Source of the DNA: JACJWR01 sp963752505
Lineage (GTDB): Bacteria; Actinomycetota; Actinomycetes; S36-B12; UBA10799
NCBI GenBank assembly: GCA_963752505.1
Contig: CAVVYM010000006.1
Span: forward strand, 62,001-126,000
Direction of reading: 5' to 3'
Length of the DNA: 64,000 bases
Below, in pieces: positions 31,386-40,279 of this stretch. A program made the translations under genes and the position numbers. The notes beneath the pieces are model-generated. The model did not search any database, was not told where the DNA came from, and worked only from the letters and a program-made list of their open reading frames with translations. Numbering within the stretch: the first letter of the stretch is position 1; every line of letters begins with the position of its first letter.

Positions 31386-33131
31386 CGTCAGCCCCCTTTC
31401 CGGCCGTGGCGGGTTGCGAGATCGACTTCAAGTCCTCAGCAGAATCGCGCTCCATAATCAACTCCGGCTTCACGCCAAGACGCTTGGGACTCACTCCGGT
31501 GAGGGGTCCGCCTGCGTTGAACCAGGCGGTGCGCGCGAACACCGACACGAGCGGTCTGGTGAACATGAACGCGACCAGCACGTCGATCAGGGTGGTGAGA
31601 CCCAGCACGAATGCGAACCCGCGCACGTTGCCCACCGACACCGAATAGAGGATCGCTGCCGCGAGCAGTGAGACGAAGTCGGCAGCCAAGATGGTGTTTC
31701 GGGCTCGCACCCAGCCGGTCTCCGCCGCGGATCGAAGCGACCGACCGTCGCGAATCTCATCCCGGATGCGCTCGAAGTAGACGATGAACGAGTCTGCGGT
31801 GACACCGATGGCAACGATCGCACCGGCCACCCCGGCCAACGTCAGTGCCAGCCCGATGGTCCGGCTCAGCACCACGAAGACGGCATAGGTGATAACGCCG
31901 GCGAGTATCAGGGAGAAGACGGCGACCAGTCCCAGCGCGCGGTAGTAGAGCAACAGGTAGCCGCCCACGAGCACCAGTCCGAGCAGGCCCGCGAGCACTC
32001 CGGCGCGCAGTTGATCACTACCCAGCGTGGGCGAGACAGTGGTCACTTCCGCCACGTCGAGCGTGACGGGCAGCGCCCCGTAGCGCAGGATGTTGGCCAG
32101 GTTCTGGGCCGTGTCGATGGTGAAGTTGCCCGAGATCTGAGCCTGGCCGCCGAGGATCGCCTGCTGGAAGACCGGTGCCGACTGCACCAGGCCGTCGAGC
32201 ACGATCCCGAACTGGTTCTGCGGCGGGGGCAGTGAGACCAGCAGGCTCGAAGTATCGGCGAGGGCCGTAGCGCCCTCATCGTCGAACTCCAGGTCGACCT
32301 GCCAGCCGCCCCCCTGCTGCGACAGGTTCGCTTGGGCACTCGTGACGTTGGTGCCCCGGATGAAGGCGGGCTCAAGGAGGTATTTCGCGGTGCCTTCCGA
32401 GTCGCACGCCACCACCCACTTGTCGGGATTGTCCGGTCGTCCGCCCTGGAGGTTTTGCGGCAGCGTGCAGTCCAGGTTCGTCAGTGCGTCGATCAATACG
32501 GGGTCAGTGGCACTGTCGCCCTCAACCGGGCCCAAGAGCGGCTCCGCCGATGTCGAGGTTGGCGACGGGTCTGGGGCAGGTGCCGTGGCGTCCGCCGGGG
32601 TCTCGGCGGGTGCGGGCGTCGCGGACCAGGGTCCGTGGCCTCCGGAGCTGCCGCCGGGTCCGTGGCCTCCGGAGCTGCCGCCGGATCCGTGGCCTCCGGA
32701 GATGCTGCCGGGTCGGTGGCCTCCGCAGGCAGCGCCTCGGGGCCAACGATGGTTGAGACCGCGCGAAAGTCCAGCAGGGCGGTCTGTTTGATCTGCTCAG
32801 CGATCTCTTGCTGGTTGACCCCGGGAACACTCACCACGATGGCAGCACCATCGCCGGTTCCCTGGGTGGTGACTTCAGCCTCCGCCACACCGAAGGCGTT
32901 GACCCGCTGGCGAATGATCTCGACCGACTGCTTGAGTGCCACGTCTGTGACCGGGCCGGAATCGGCGATCGGGCGCGGCACCAGGATTACCTGCGTGCCG
33001 CCCTGCAGATCCAACCCGAGTCGGGGAGTGTGATCAGTCCCCGGCCAGAAGGCCCAGGTGAAAAGCCCGATAACGAGGACCGCAAGTACGAGAAGCGTCC
33101 GACCGGGTCGGTATCGACGTGGAGGTGCCAT
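31378..33131 (-). CDS. secD: Protein-export membrane protein SecD, frame broken by one-base deletion
   Basis: The N-terminal part (from 33131) has a membrane helix, LGLDLQGGTQVILVPRP and the RVNAFGVAEAEVTTQG motif. It then enters a low-complexity tract of EATDPAA-type repeats. At about 32626-32633 the frame shifts (one base too few) and continues WSATPAPAETPADAT into the P1 domain and the membrane half (GVTADSFIVYFERIRDE, NVRGFAFVLGL). The joined length is about 584 residues, normal for SecD. SecD is important for growth and both halves are well conserved, so an assembly indel in the repeat is likely. Confidence 0.92.
32626..32731. repeat. 27-bp tandem repeat inside secD
   Basis: Near-identical 27-base units encoding PEATDPAA(A/S) repeat about three and a half times. 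They form a Pro/Ala/Asp/Thr-rich insertion between the N-terminal beta segment and the P1 domain. The secD frameshift falls at the 3' edge (coding sense) of this tract. Confidence 0.75.
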
Positions 33132-33136
33132 CGAGG

Positions 33137-33466
33137 TCAGGCGTTGGGCTCGCGGCCATCACCGGCGCGGTCGGTGTCGGCATCCAGACTGATGGCCGGA
33201 TCCGACGTGTCGTCGATGATGCGAGCAATAGCGACCTTCGCGTACTTCACTGCGGTGCCCGGCGCGATCTCGATGAGGACAGTCTCGGAGTCGACCGCCC
33301 GCAACGTGCCGAAGATCCCCGCCGTGGTCATCACCTCTTGTCCGACCTCCAACCGTGCCACGACAGCGGCCGCTTCCCTCTGACGCCGTTGCGCGGGCCG
33401 GATGATGAACAAGTAGAAGCCGATTAGGACGGCGCCCAAGAACAACAAGGGCAAGATTTCCTGCAC
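33137..33466 (-). CDS. yajC: Preprotein translocase subunit YajC
   Basis: This 109-residue protein has one N-terminal membrane helix (LPLLFLGAVLIGFYLFIIRP) and then the YajC core QRRQREAAAVVARLEVGQEV with MTTAGIFGTLR. It associates with SecDF. The GTG start at 33466 has GGGAGG five bases upstream. A TTAGGAT -10-like element on the minus strand (33493-33499) lies between ruvB and yajC, so the yajC-secD-secF unit may have its own promoter. Confidence 0.9.
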   Translation of the reverse strand: MQEILPLLFLGAVLIGFYLFIIRPAQRRQREAAAVVARLEVGQEVMTTAGIFGTLRAVDSETVLIEIAPGTAVKYAKVAIARIIDDTSDPAISLDADTDRAGDGREPNA

Positions 33467-33511
33467 ACGTACCTCCCAGGGGTAACGGCGTCGATCCTAA
33501 CGGTGAGCCCG

Positions 33512-34567
33512 TCAGGTGAAGATGGTCGGTTGGCCTCCGGGCGGCGGCGCCACCCCAAAATGCTGCCAGGCCGTCTGCGTGGCCACCCGGCCACGCGGTG
33601 TGCGCACCAGAAGTCCCTGACGAACCAGGAACGGTTCACTGACCGTCTCGACCGTCTCAGATTCCTCAGCGACTGCCACGGCGAGGGTATTCAGCCCGAC
33701 GGGTCCCCCGCCAAATCGGGTGAGCAGGGCCCCCATGACGGCTTTGTCGAGACGGTCGAGACCCAACTCGTCGACGTCGTACAACTCAAGCGCTGACCTG
33801 GCCACGTCGAAGGTGATTCGACCGTCACCGTGCACTTCCGCATAGTCACGCATGCGCCTGAGCAATCTGTTCGCGATGCGCGGAGTTCCGCGCGACCGGC
33901 CGGCTACTTCCGCCGCCGCCTCGTCGTCGATGGGAACTCCGAGCAAATCCGACGAACGACTGATGATCAGTTGGAGCTCATCGGGTTCGTAGAAGTCCAT
34001 GTGGCCGGTGAAGCCGAAGCGGTCGCGCAGTGGACCCGGCAGCAGGCCGGCTCGGGTGGTGGCACCCACCAGGGTGAAGGGTGCCAACTCGAGCGGAATG
34101 GCCGTCGCGCCAGGCCCTTTGCCGACAACCACATCGACGCGAAAGTCCTCCATCGCCATATAGAGCATCTCTTCGGCTGGCCGCGCCATCCGGTGGATCT
34201 CGTCGAGGAAGAGCACCTCCCCCGGTTCCAGGCTGGTCAACACCGCGGCCAAGTCGCCGGCGTGCTGAATCGCGGGACCACTCGTGATGCGCAGCGGTAC
34301 CGACAGTTCGGCGGCAATGATCATGGCCAGCGTCGTCTTGCCCAATCCTGGCGGCCCGCTGAGCAGGACGTGATCCGACGCCAGCCCGCGCTGTTTCGCC
34401 GCCGCCAGCACGAGCCCCAACTGGGCGCGCACGCGCTCCTGGCCGATGAATTCGGTTAAGGATGTCGGGCGCAGGGCACCCTCCACGTCGAGGTCGTCCT
34501 TGGACGCACGCGCGTCGATCACGCGATCGTCCGCGCCCGAGGACCCGTCGGCTGGCGTGGCCGTCAC
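33512..34567 (-). CDS. ruvB: Holliday junction branch-migration helicase RuvB
   Basis: This 351-residue AAA+ ATPase shows RPTSLTEFIGQERVRAQL, Walker A GPPGLGKTTL, Walker B LFLDEIHRM, sensor GATTRAGLLPGPLRDRFG and the C-terminal winged helix ending in RGRVATQTAWQHFG. It forms the hexameric motor of RuvAB. The start overlaps the ruvA stop by four bases. Confidence 0.96.
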   Translation of the reverse strand: MTATPADGSSGADDRVIDARASKDDLDVEGALRPTSLTEFIGQERVRAQLGLVLAAAKQRGLASDHVLLSGPPGLGKTTLAMIIAAELSVPLRITSGPAIQHAGDLAAVLTSLEPGEVLFLDEIHRMARPAEEMLYMAMEDFRVDVVVGKGPGATAIPLELAPFTLVGATTRAGLLPGPLRDRFGFTGHMDFYEPDELQLIISRSSDLLGVPIDDEAAAEVAGRSRGTPRIANRLLRRMRDYAEVHGDGRITFDVARSALELYDVDELGLDRLDKAVMGALLTRFGGGPVGLNTLAVAVAEESETVETVSEPFLVRQGLLVRTPRGRVATQTAWQHFGVAPPPGGQPTIFT

Positions 34568-35190
34568 ACGCGATCCAATCTGGTGAGCGCCATCCGCAAC
34601 AGGCGGCCGACGTCATTCGTGGCCATGCTCTCCTCCTGCACCGTGCGTGCCACGGAAGCGACAGCGTCCTCGGCGTCACGCAACTGCCACCCTAGGCCGA
34701 CCAAGCCGTCGAGCACCTGACGCTGCCAGCCAGCCAGAGTGTCGCCGTTCGGCGTCGACCCCTCGACGTTCACATCCGCCACGCCGGGCAGGGCACCCAC
34801 TTTGTCACGCAGTTCGAGCACCATCCGCTCGGCGGTCTTCTTGCCGACTCCTGGCACCGCGGTCAACCGCGCGATGTCCGCCTTACCCAACGCTCGCACG
34901 AGGTCGGCCGTTCCAAGCGTGCCGACCGCCGTCAACGCCATCCGAGGTCCGACTCCGGTGACCGTCTGAAGCTGATCGAACAGGCCCCGTTCGTCTTCAT
35001 CGGCGAAACCGTAGAGCGACCAGCCGTCCTCGCGCACGATCAGCGCGGTGGCCAGCCGGCACTCCTTTCCCACCCTGGCCACTGCGGTGGCAGAGGGCGT
35101 ACACGTGACCTTGAGCCCCACGCCGCCGACCTCGACGATCACAGTTTCACCTCTGCTGGCAACGCATTGCCCCCGCAGTGAGACGATCAC
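34564..35190 (-). CDS. ruvA: Holliday junction DNA-binding protein RuvA
   Basis: I chose the GTG at 35190 (product about 208 residues beginning VIVSLRGQCVASRGE), as it overlaps the ruvC stop by four bases; the frame extends 16 codons further but without homology. Domain I is an OB fold, domain II has helix-hairpin-helix motifs (VTGVGPRMALTAVGTLG, TAVPGVGKKTAERMVLELRD), and domain III is the RuvB-binding C-terminal helix bundle. Confidence 0.94.
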   Translation of the reverse strand: MIVSLRGQCVASRGETVIVEVGGVGLKVTCTPSATAVARVGKECRLATALIVREDGWSLYGFADEDERGLFDQLQTVTGVGPRMALTAVGTLGTADLVRALGKADIARLTAVPGVGKKTAERMVLELRDKVGALPGVADVNVEGSTPNGDTLAGWQRQVLDGLVGLGWQLRDAEDAVASVARTVQEESMATNDVGRLLRMALTRLDRV

Positions 35191-35696
35191 CGGCGCACCA
35201 CCGCGGTCTGGCGATCGCGTAACGCACTGCCGCGCCACACATCGGTGATTGCGAGGGCGAGGGCATCGGTGGCATCGGCCGGACGAGGTGCCTCGACCAA
35301 GTTGAGGATGCGACGAACCATGAACGCAACGCCCTGCTTGTCGGCGCGGCCGTCGCCGGTCACCGCCGCCTTCACCTCCGACGGTGTGTAGGTGGAGACA
35401 GGGATGTCCGCCCGGTGTGCGGCCAAAGCGCTCACACCGGCGGCCTGCGCGGTGCCCATGACGGTCCGAACGTTGTGCTGGCTGAACACCCGCTCGATCG
35501 CCACGCGATCAGGTGCGAAGCGCGCGACCGCGGCTGCCACTGCATCGTCGATGCGACCGAGGCGGGCACCGAGTTCGGCATCGGGGTCGGTGCGCACGAC
35601 CTGCACATGTACCAGGGACAACCGCCGACCCGGAGAACCCTCTACCACCCCGATACCGCAGCGGGTCAGGCCCGGGTCAACTCCCAGCACCCGCAT
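35187..35696 (-). CDS. ruvC: Crossover junction endodeoxyribonuclease RuvC
   Basis: The RNase H-fold resolvase has catalytic acidic residues in LGVDPGLTRCG, AIERVFSQHNVRT and the C-terminal ADATDALALAI. I start at the ATG at 35696 (MRVLGVDPG, about 169 residues), with GGAGG close upstream; a further 12-residue extension to 35732 is possible. It cuts four-way junctions delivered by RuvAB. Confidence 0.94.
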   Translation of the reverse strand: MRVLGVDPGLTRCGIGVVEGSPGRRLSLVHVQVVRTDPDAELGARLGRIDDAVAAAVARFAPDRVAIERVFSQHNVRTVMGTAQAAGVSALAAHRADIPVSTYTPSEVKAAVTGDGRADKQGVAFMVRRILNLVEAPRPADATDALALAITDVWRGSALRDRQTAVVRR

Positions 35697-35754
35697 GGCA
35701 CCTCCGACGTCAGCCGCTTCCGTTTCGGTCACGTGTTCGAAGAGCCTACCTGAC

Positions 35755-37296
35755 TCACTTCGGTGCGGCGCGTGCCTTCGACGCTGTCTTGGCCGCGTGT
35801 CGCCGTCGCGTCAGTGGTGTGCCGGCGGCCACTGGCTTCCCGGTGACAGTACGGAATCCGGTCCGCAGGCATCGGATCAGTTCATCGCGATCGTCAACCG
35901 CAGCGTCGTCAGTGCTGACCCCGATCGACGCCGTACCGTTGTAGGTGAGCATGGTGACGTTCACTGCCGCACCGATCGTCGCCACAAGCGGGTACATACG
36001 CAGCACGCGGGCGCCGCCGAGCCACACCGGCACGGGGACGCCGGGAACGTTGGATGCGGTGAGATCGCTCGCCTGGGCCACCGCAGAGATGAGCTCCGGC
36101 GGGATCAGCCGCGACAGTTCGGCGATCTCGTCCGCCAGCCCCAGCGCGGGCTCAGCGCGCCATTTCTTCACTGTCTCGCCCACTTCGTGCATGATGTCGG
36201 CCGGCGACCGTACCGCGACGGGCAATTCGAATCGAGCGATGGTCACAGCGTTGTCCGGGCTCAACGAGCCCGGCTTGCGCAGGCTGATGGGCATGTTGAC
36301 GCGGAGTTTGTCGACCGGCTTGCCCATCCGGCGGTGGTACTCCCCGAGGCCCTCCGCAATCGCGGTGAGGAACACGTCGTTCGCCGTCGCATTGTTGGCC
36401 TTCGCCGCGTTCCTGATAGCCGCGAAGTCGATGTCGAACGTGTCGAAGTGGTAGTTGATACTCCGCTCGATCATGAGCGGCGAGAGCGGGCCCAACGGAA
36501 TCTTCGTGAAGCGCAAAATCGATCCGGCGGTCTTCACGACTCGCTGGGCCATGGCGCCGGGGTCCTTCATGCCGGCCAGGGTGGCCGGTCCGAGGCCGCG
36601 CACGAAGTCCGATGTGGTGCGGGCCACCCAACCCAAGTTGTCCTTGACCATGCCCTCGAGGCCGCCATCGCCGACTTCCCCCGCCACCGGTTCCGGCGGC
36701 ATCGGCCCGAGGTCAGGAGGCTCGACGGCGAAGTCGAACAATGCGGCGCCGAGACTCACCGACCCCTGACCATCGGCGATCGCATGATGCAACTTGACGA
36801 TCAGGGCCGCTTTGCCGTCGGGTAGACCTTCGAGCAGGGTCACACGCCACAACGGCCGGTCTCGATCGAAGTCGGTCATCGATTGACGTCGGCAGTCTTC
36901 GAGAACATCCGCCCACCGGGACCGGGCGGGCATACGGAAGCGACGCATGTGAAAGTCGAGGTCGAAGTCGGCGTCGAGCACCATGTGCGGGCTCTCGAGT
37001 CCGCTGGGGCTGTCCACAACCTTCTGGCGCAGGACGGTGATCGTTCTGCTCGCGCGGTCGAACCGCTGCTTCAGCGCATCCCAGTCCGGTGTGGAATCCA
37101 GCAGCAGCAGGCCGATGATCGTCGACCGCATGACTGGGTCATCAGACGCGACCCGCCAGGTCGCGAAATCCCAACCGGAGAGGCGCTTGCTGGGTGTCAC
37201 CACCGGAGCGGGACCAGCGTGCTCGCTCTCTTCCGACTTCGCGCGACTCGCGTCGGCGGGCGCATCGGATTTCGGCTCATCGGCCACCCGAAGCAC
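35755..37296 (-). CDS. Wax ester synthase / diacylglycerol acyltransferase (WS/DGAT family)
   Basis: This 513-residue protein has the catalytic HHxxxDG motif as HHAIADGQG (about residues 169-177), an LWRVTLLEGLPDGKAAL segment before it, and the C-terminal DUF1298 region with SNVPGVPVPVWLGGARV. The family transfers acyl-CoA to fatty alcohols or diacylglycerol to make storage lipids. The N-terminus carries an extra charged stretch. It sits between yebC and ruvC on the same strand with its own spacing. Confidence 0.9.
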   Translation of the reverse strand: MLRVADEPKSDAPADASRAKSEESEHAGPAPVVTPSKRLSGWDFATWRVASDDPVMRSTIIGLLLLDSTPDWDALKQRFDRASRTITVLRQKVVDSPSGLESPHMVLDADFDLDFHMRRFRMPARSRWADVLEDCRRQSMTDFDRDRPLWRVTLLEGLPDGKAALIVKLHHAIADGQGSVSLGAALFDFAVEPPDLGPMPPEPVAGEVGDGGLEGMVKDNLGWVARTTSDFVRGLGPATLAGMKDPGAMAQRVVKTAGSILRFTKIPLGPLSPLMIERSINYHFDTFDIDFAAIRNAAKANNATANDVFLTAIAEGLGEYHRRMGKPVDKLRVNMPISLRKPGSLSPDNAVTIARFELPVAVRSPADIMHEVGETVKKWRAEPALGLADEIAELSRLIPPELISAVAQASDLTASNVPGVPVPVWLGGARVLRMYPLVATIGAAVNVTMLTYNGTASIGVSTDDAAVDDRDELIRCLRTGFRTVTGKPVAAGTPLTRRRHAAKTASKARAAPK

Positions 37297-37381
37297 CTCG
37301 CATTCCTAGAGTCAGACGTCAGACGGGATCGTCTGACGAACCTATCCGAGAAGTGCGAGTCGTTTCCTGACTTTCGGTGAA

Positions 37382-38137
37382 TCAGGTCTGCAATTCGGCA
37401 AGAACCTCGTCGGAGACGTCGGCATTCGCATAGACGTTTTGCACTTCGTCGGAATCCTCGAGAGCCTCGATGAGGCGAAAGACTTTGCCCGCGGCCTCGG
37501 CATCGAGTGGAACCTCCACACTGGGCAGAAACGAGGCCTCGGCGGAGTCGTAGTCCAAGCCGGCAGCCTGCAACGCGCTTCGAACGGCCACCAGGTCGGA
37601 GGCTTCGCTGACCACCTCAAAGGTCTCGCCGAGGTCGTTCACTTCCTCGGCCCCAGCATCCAGCACGGCGAGCAGAACGTCGTCGTCGGTCAACCCGTCG
37701 CTTTTGGGCACGAGCACGACACCCTTGCGCGAGAAGAGGTAGGACACCGAACCCGGATCGGCCATCGTGCCGCCGTTGCGGGTCATGGCGGTGCGCACTT
37801 CCGAGGCGGCGCGGTTGCGGTTGTCGGTCAAGCACTCGATGAGCACGGCTACGCCGTTGGTCGCGTAGCCCTCGTACATGATCGTCTCCCAATCGGCGCC
37901 GCCTGCCTCTGCCCCGGAGCCACGCTTGATCGCACGCTCGATGTTGTCCATCGGCACCGAGTTCTTGCGGGCCTTCTGGATCGCGTCGTACAGGGTTGGG
38001 TTGCCGTCGGGGTCCGCACCGCCGAGCCGCGCGGCTACCTCTATGTTCTTGATGAGTTTGGCGAACAACTTGCCGCGCTTGGCGTCGATCACGGCTTTCT
38101 TGTGCTTGGTCGTCGCCCACTTGGAGTGGCCGCTCAT
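37382..38137 (-). CDS. YebC/PmpR-family DNA-binding/translation-associated protein
   Basis: The 251-residue protein begins SGHSKWATTKHKKAVIDAKR, the family hallmark, followed by FAKLIKNIEVAARLGGADP and the ending EVQNVYANADVSDEVL. Length and frame are normal. Family members have been described both as transcriptional regulators and as factors easing ribosome stalling at proline runs; which applies here cannot be read from sequence. The gene's place between pdxT and ruvC is conserved. Confidence 0.93.
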   Translation of the reverse strand: MSGHSKWATTKHKKAVIDAKRGKLFAKLIKNIEVAARLGGADPDGNPTLYDAIQKARKNSVPMDNIERAIKRGSGAEAGGADWETIMYEGYATNGVAVLIECLTDNRNRAASEVRTAMTRNGGTMADPGSVSYLFSRKGVVLVPKSDGLTDDDVLLAVLDAGAEEVNDLGETFEVVSEASDLVAVRSALQAAGLDYDSAEASFLPSVEVPLDAEAAGKVFRLIEALEDSDEVQNVYANADVSDEVLAELQT

Positions 38138-38161
38138 CGGCTGCTCCCTTCCTTGGCTCGA

Positions 38162-38752
38162 TTACCCGATCATGTCCCGGAATAGCGCGTGCACCCGAAG
38201 ATCGCCCGTGAGTTCGGGGTGAAAAGACGTGGCGAGCGACTGACCGGAACGGACAGCGACGATCCTACCCTCCGCCGGACCCTCGGCGACCGTTCCCAAG
38301 ATCTCCACCGCAGGGCCTACCGATTCGACCCACGGGGCGCGGATGAACACCGCGCGCATCGGCGTCGGCCCGAGCACGGGCATGTCCAGGTCCGCCTCGA
38401 AGCTGTCGACCTGGCGACCGAAGGCGTTCCGGCGCACCGCGATGTCGAGCGCATTCAGGGTGTGCTGATCCGGGCGACCGTCGAGGACGCTGCGTGCCAA
38501 CAGGATCATGCCTGCGCAGGACCCGTACATCGGCAAACCGTCCGCGGCGGCTTCCTGCAGCGGCTCGATCATGCCCAGTCGCGTCGCGATGAGCGACATA
38601 GTGGTCGATTCGCCGCCGGGGATGATCAGTGCGTCGACTGCGGCCAACTCGGTCGGGGTGCGGACCACCGTGGTCTCGGTGTTCAGCGCCGCCATCGCGG
38701 CTCGGTGTTCGCGAACGTCACCTTGGAGTCCGAGGACCCCGACCAGCATCAC
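38162..38752 (-). CDS. pdxT: Pyridoxal 5'-phosphate synthase glutaminase subunit
   Basis: This 196-residue class I glutamine amidotransferase has GVLGLQGDVREHRAAM, the GGESTTMSL oxyanion segment, the nucleophile in YGSCAGMILLA and the His-Glu pair in TSFHPELTGD. It supplies ammonia to PdxS. Its start overlaps the pdxS stop by four bases. Confidence 0.95.
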   Translation of the reverse strand: MMLVGVLGLQGDVREHRAAMAALNTETTVVRTPTELAAVDALIIPGGESTTMSLIATRLGMIEPLQEAAADGLPMYGSCAGMILLARSVLDGRPDQHTLNALDIAVRRNAFGRQVDSFEADLDMPVLGPTPMRAVFIRAPWVESVGPAVEILGTVAEGPAEGRIVAVRSGQSLATSFHPELTGDLRVHALFRDMIG

Positions 38753-39645
38753 CAGCCGCGTCCGGCGTACCGCTGCTCAGGTGCCAAGTCGTCGATGTTG
38801 ATGCCGACCATCGCCTCGCCGAGACCGCGAGAAACCTTCGCGATCACGTCGGGGTTGTCGTAGTGCGTAGTCGCCTGCACGATGGCGTTGGCTCGCTTGA
38901 CCGGGTCGCCCGACTTGAAGATGCCCGACCCGACGAACACGCCCTCCGCCCCGAGCTGCATCATCATCGCCGCGTCTGCAGGCGTGGCGATTCCGCCGGC
39001 TGTGAACATCACCACGGGGAGCTTTTGGAGGTCGTGAACCTCGCGCACCAACTCGTACGGGGCGCCGATTTCCTTGGCGGCGTTGAACAGTTCGCTGTCG
39101 TCCATCGACGCAATGTCACGGATACCGCTGACCATGCTCCGCATGTGGCGGGTGGCCTCGACCACATTGCCTGTGCCGGCTTCGCCCTTGGATCGAATCA
39201 TCGCGGCACCTTCCGCGATGCGACGCAAAGCTTCGCCGAGGTTGGTCGCACCGCAGACGAAGGGGACGGTGAATTCCCATTTGTCGATGTGGAACTTCTC
39301 GTCGGAGGGGGTGAGCACCTCGGATTCGTCGATGTAGTCGACTCCGAGGCTCTGCAGCACCTGCGCTTCGACGAAATGCCCGATGCGCGCCTTGGCCATG
39401 ACCGGAATCGAGACGGCTTCGATGATCCCGTCGATCATGTCGGGATCCGACATGCGAGCGACGCCGCCCTGGGCGCGGATGTCCGCCGGCACACGCTCGA
39501 GGGCCATCACGGCAACTGCACCGGCGTCCTCAGCGATCCTCGCCTGCTCCGGTGTGACGACGTCCATAATCACGCCACCTTTGAGCATCTCTGCCATCCC
39601 GCGCTTGACGCGGGCGGTCCCCGTTGCGTGGGCAGAATCAGTCAC
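38749..39645 (-). CDS. pdxS: Pyridoxal 5'-phosphate synthase lyase subunit
   Basis: From the GTG at 39645 (GAGG seven bases upstream) the protein is 298 residues: VKRGMAEMLKGGVIMDVV, ALERVPADIRAQGGVARMSD, MAKARIGHFVEAQ and the catalytic lysine segment IRSKGEAGTGNVVEATRH. It makes PLP from ribose 5-phosphate, glyceraldehyde 3-phosphate and ammonia. The longer open frame up to 40047 is antisense-free but lacks homology and overlaps the lemA-like gene, so I rejected it. Confidence 0.95.
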   Translation of the reverse strand: MTDSAHATGTARVKRGMAEMLKGGVIMDVVTPEQARIAEDAGAVAVMALERVPADIRAQGGVARMSDPDMIDGIIEAVSIPVMAKARIGHFVEAQVLQSLGVDYIDESEVLTPSDEKFHIDKWEFTVPFVCGATNLGEALRRIAEGAAMIRSKGEAGTGNVVEATRHMRSMVSGIRDIASMDDSELFNAAKEIGAPYELVREVHDLQKLPVVMFTAGGIATPADAAMMMQLGAEGVFVGSGIFKSGDPVKRANAIVQATTHYDNPDVIAKVSRGLGEAMVGINIDDLAPEQRYAGRGW

Positions 39646-39724
39646 GTCGAACCTCGCTGATAGATCGTTGATGGGTGAACAGCCGAAGCGGCTCGGCAGT
39701 TTCAGGATGAGTGTACGCAGGCAA

Positions 39725-40279
39725 CTAGCGACCGGCGAATCCCTCTGGGGGTGCATCGGCCATTTCAACGGTTTCGGGCATCGCCGCGCGTCCCTGCAGC
39801 CGGAAGATACGCACGATCTGCCGGTTGCGCTGAGTGCGGGTGGTGAGCACGGCGTCGTTGTAGAACCGACGCCCGATCTCCACTCGGTAGCACGAATCCG
39901 CGAGCTTGGCGATGATCTCCCCGCCTGGTTCAGCAACGATCTCGTCAACTTCCGCCGCATCGGAGAACACTGCCGCCAAGACGGCGGTGAGGTCCGATTC
40001 AGCGAGATAGGTGGCGACGCGGTCGGCCGGGTCAGTGGCGTCCACACGGGCGACGGCGTCAGCGATCAACAGCGACGAAGCCGGATCGAGCACGCCGATC
40101 GAGGCGGCGTGGTCGGCGACGTCCCGACGCCGCTGCAGTGCTTTGGCCAAGTTGTCATCGGCCACCTCCACGCGGCGGTGGAGCCGGTCGAGCCGGCCGG
40201 CGGTGCTCGAGAGGTACACCACCACCGCGATCAGCAGAAGCAGCGCCAGGATCATCAGCGTCCACGACAGCCCGCTCAT
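39725..40279 (-). CDS. LemA-like membrane protein
   Basis: This 184-residue protein has one N-terminal membrane helix (WTLMILALLLLIAVVVYLSS) followed by an all-helical domain: RLDRLHRRVEVADDNLAKAL, and near the C-terminus EIGRRFYNDAVLTTRTQRNR. This resembles the LemA fold, including its FYN segment. The gene starts four bases before the end of pimA. Its role is unknown; position between pimA and pdxS is common in actinomycetes. Confidence 0.7.
   Translation of the reverse strand: MSGLSWTLMILALLLLIAVVVYLSSTAGRLDRLHRRVEVADDNLAKALQRRRDVADHAASIGVLDPASSLLIADAVARVDATDPADRVATYLAESDLTAVLAAVFSDAAEVDEIVAEPGGEIIAKLADSCYRVEIGRRFYNDAVLTTRTQRNRQIVRIFRLQGRAAMPETVEMADAPPEGFAGR

Noticed and set aside
39646..40047. 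134-residue N-terminal extension of PdxS
   Set aside because: The canonical PdxS begins at the GTG at 39645 with a good ribosome site; the extension overlaps the lemA-like gene and has no homology.
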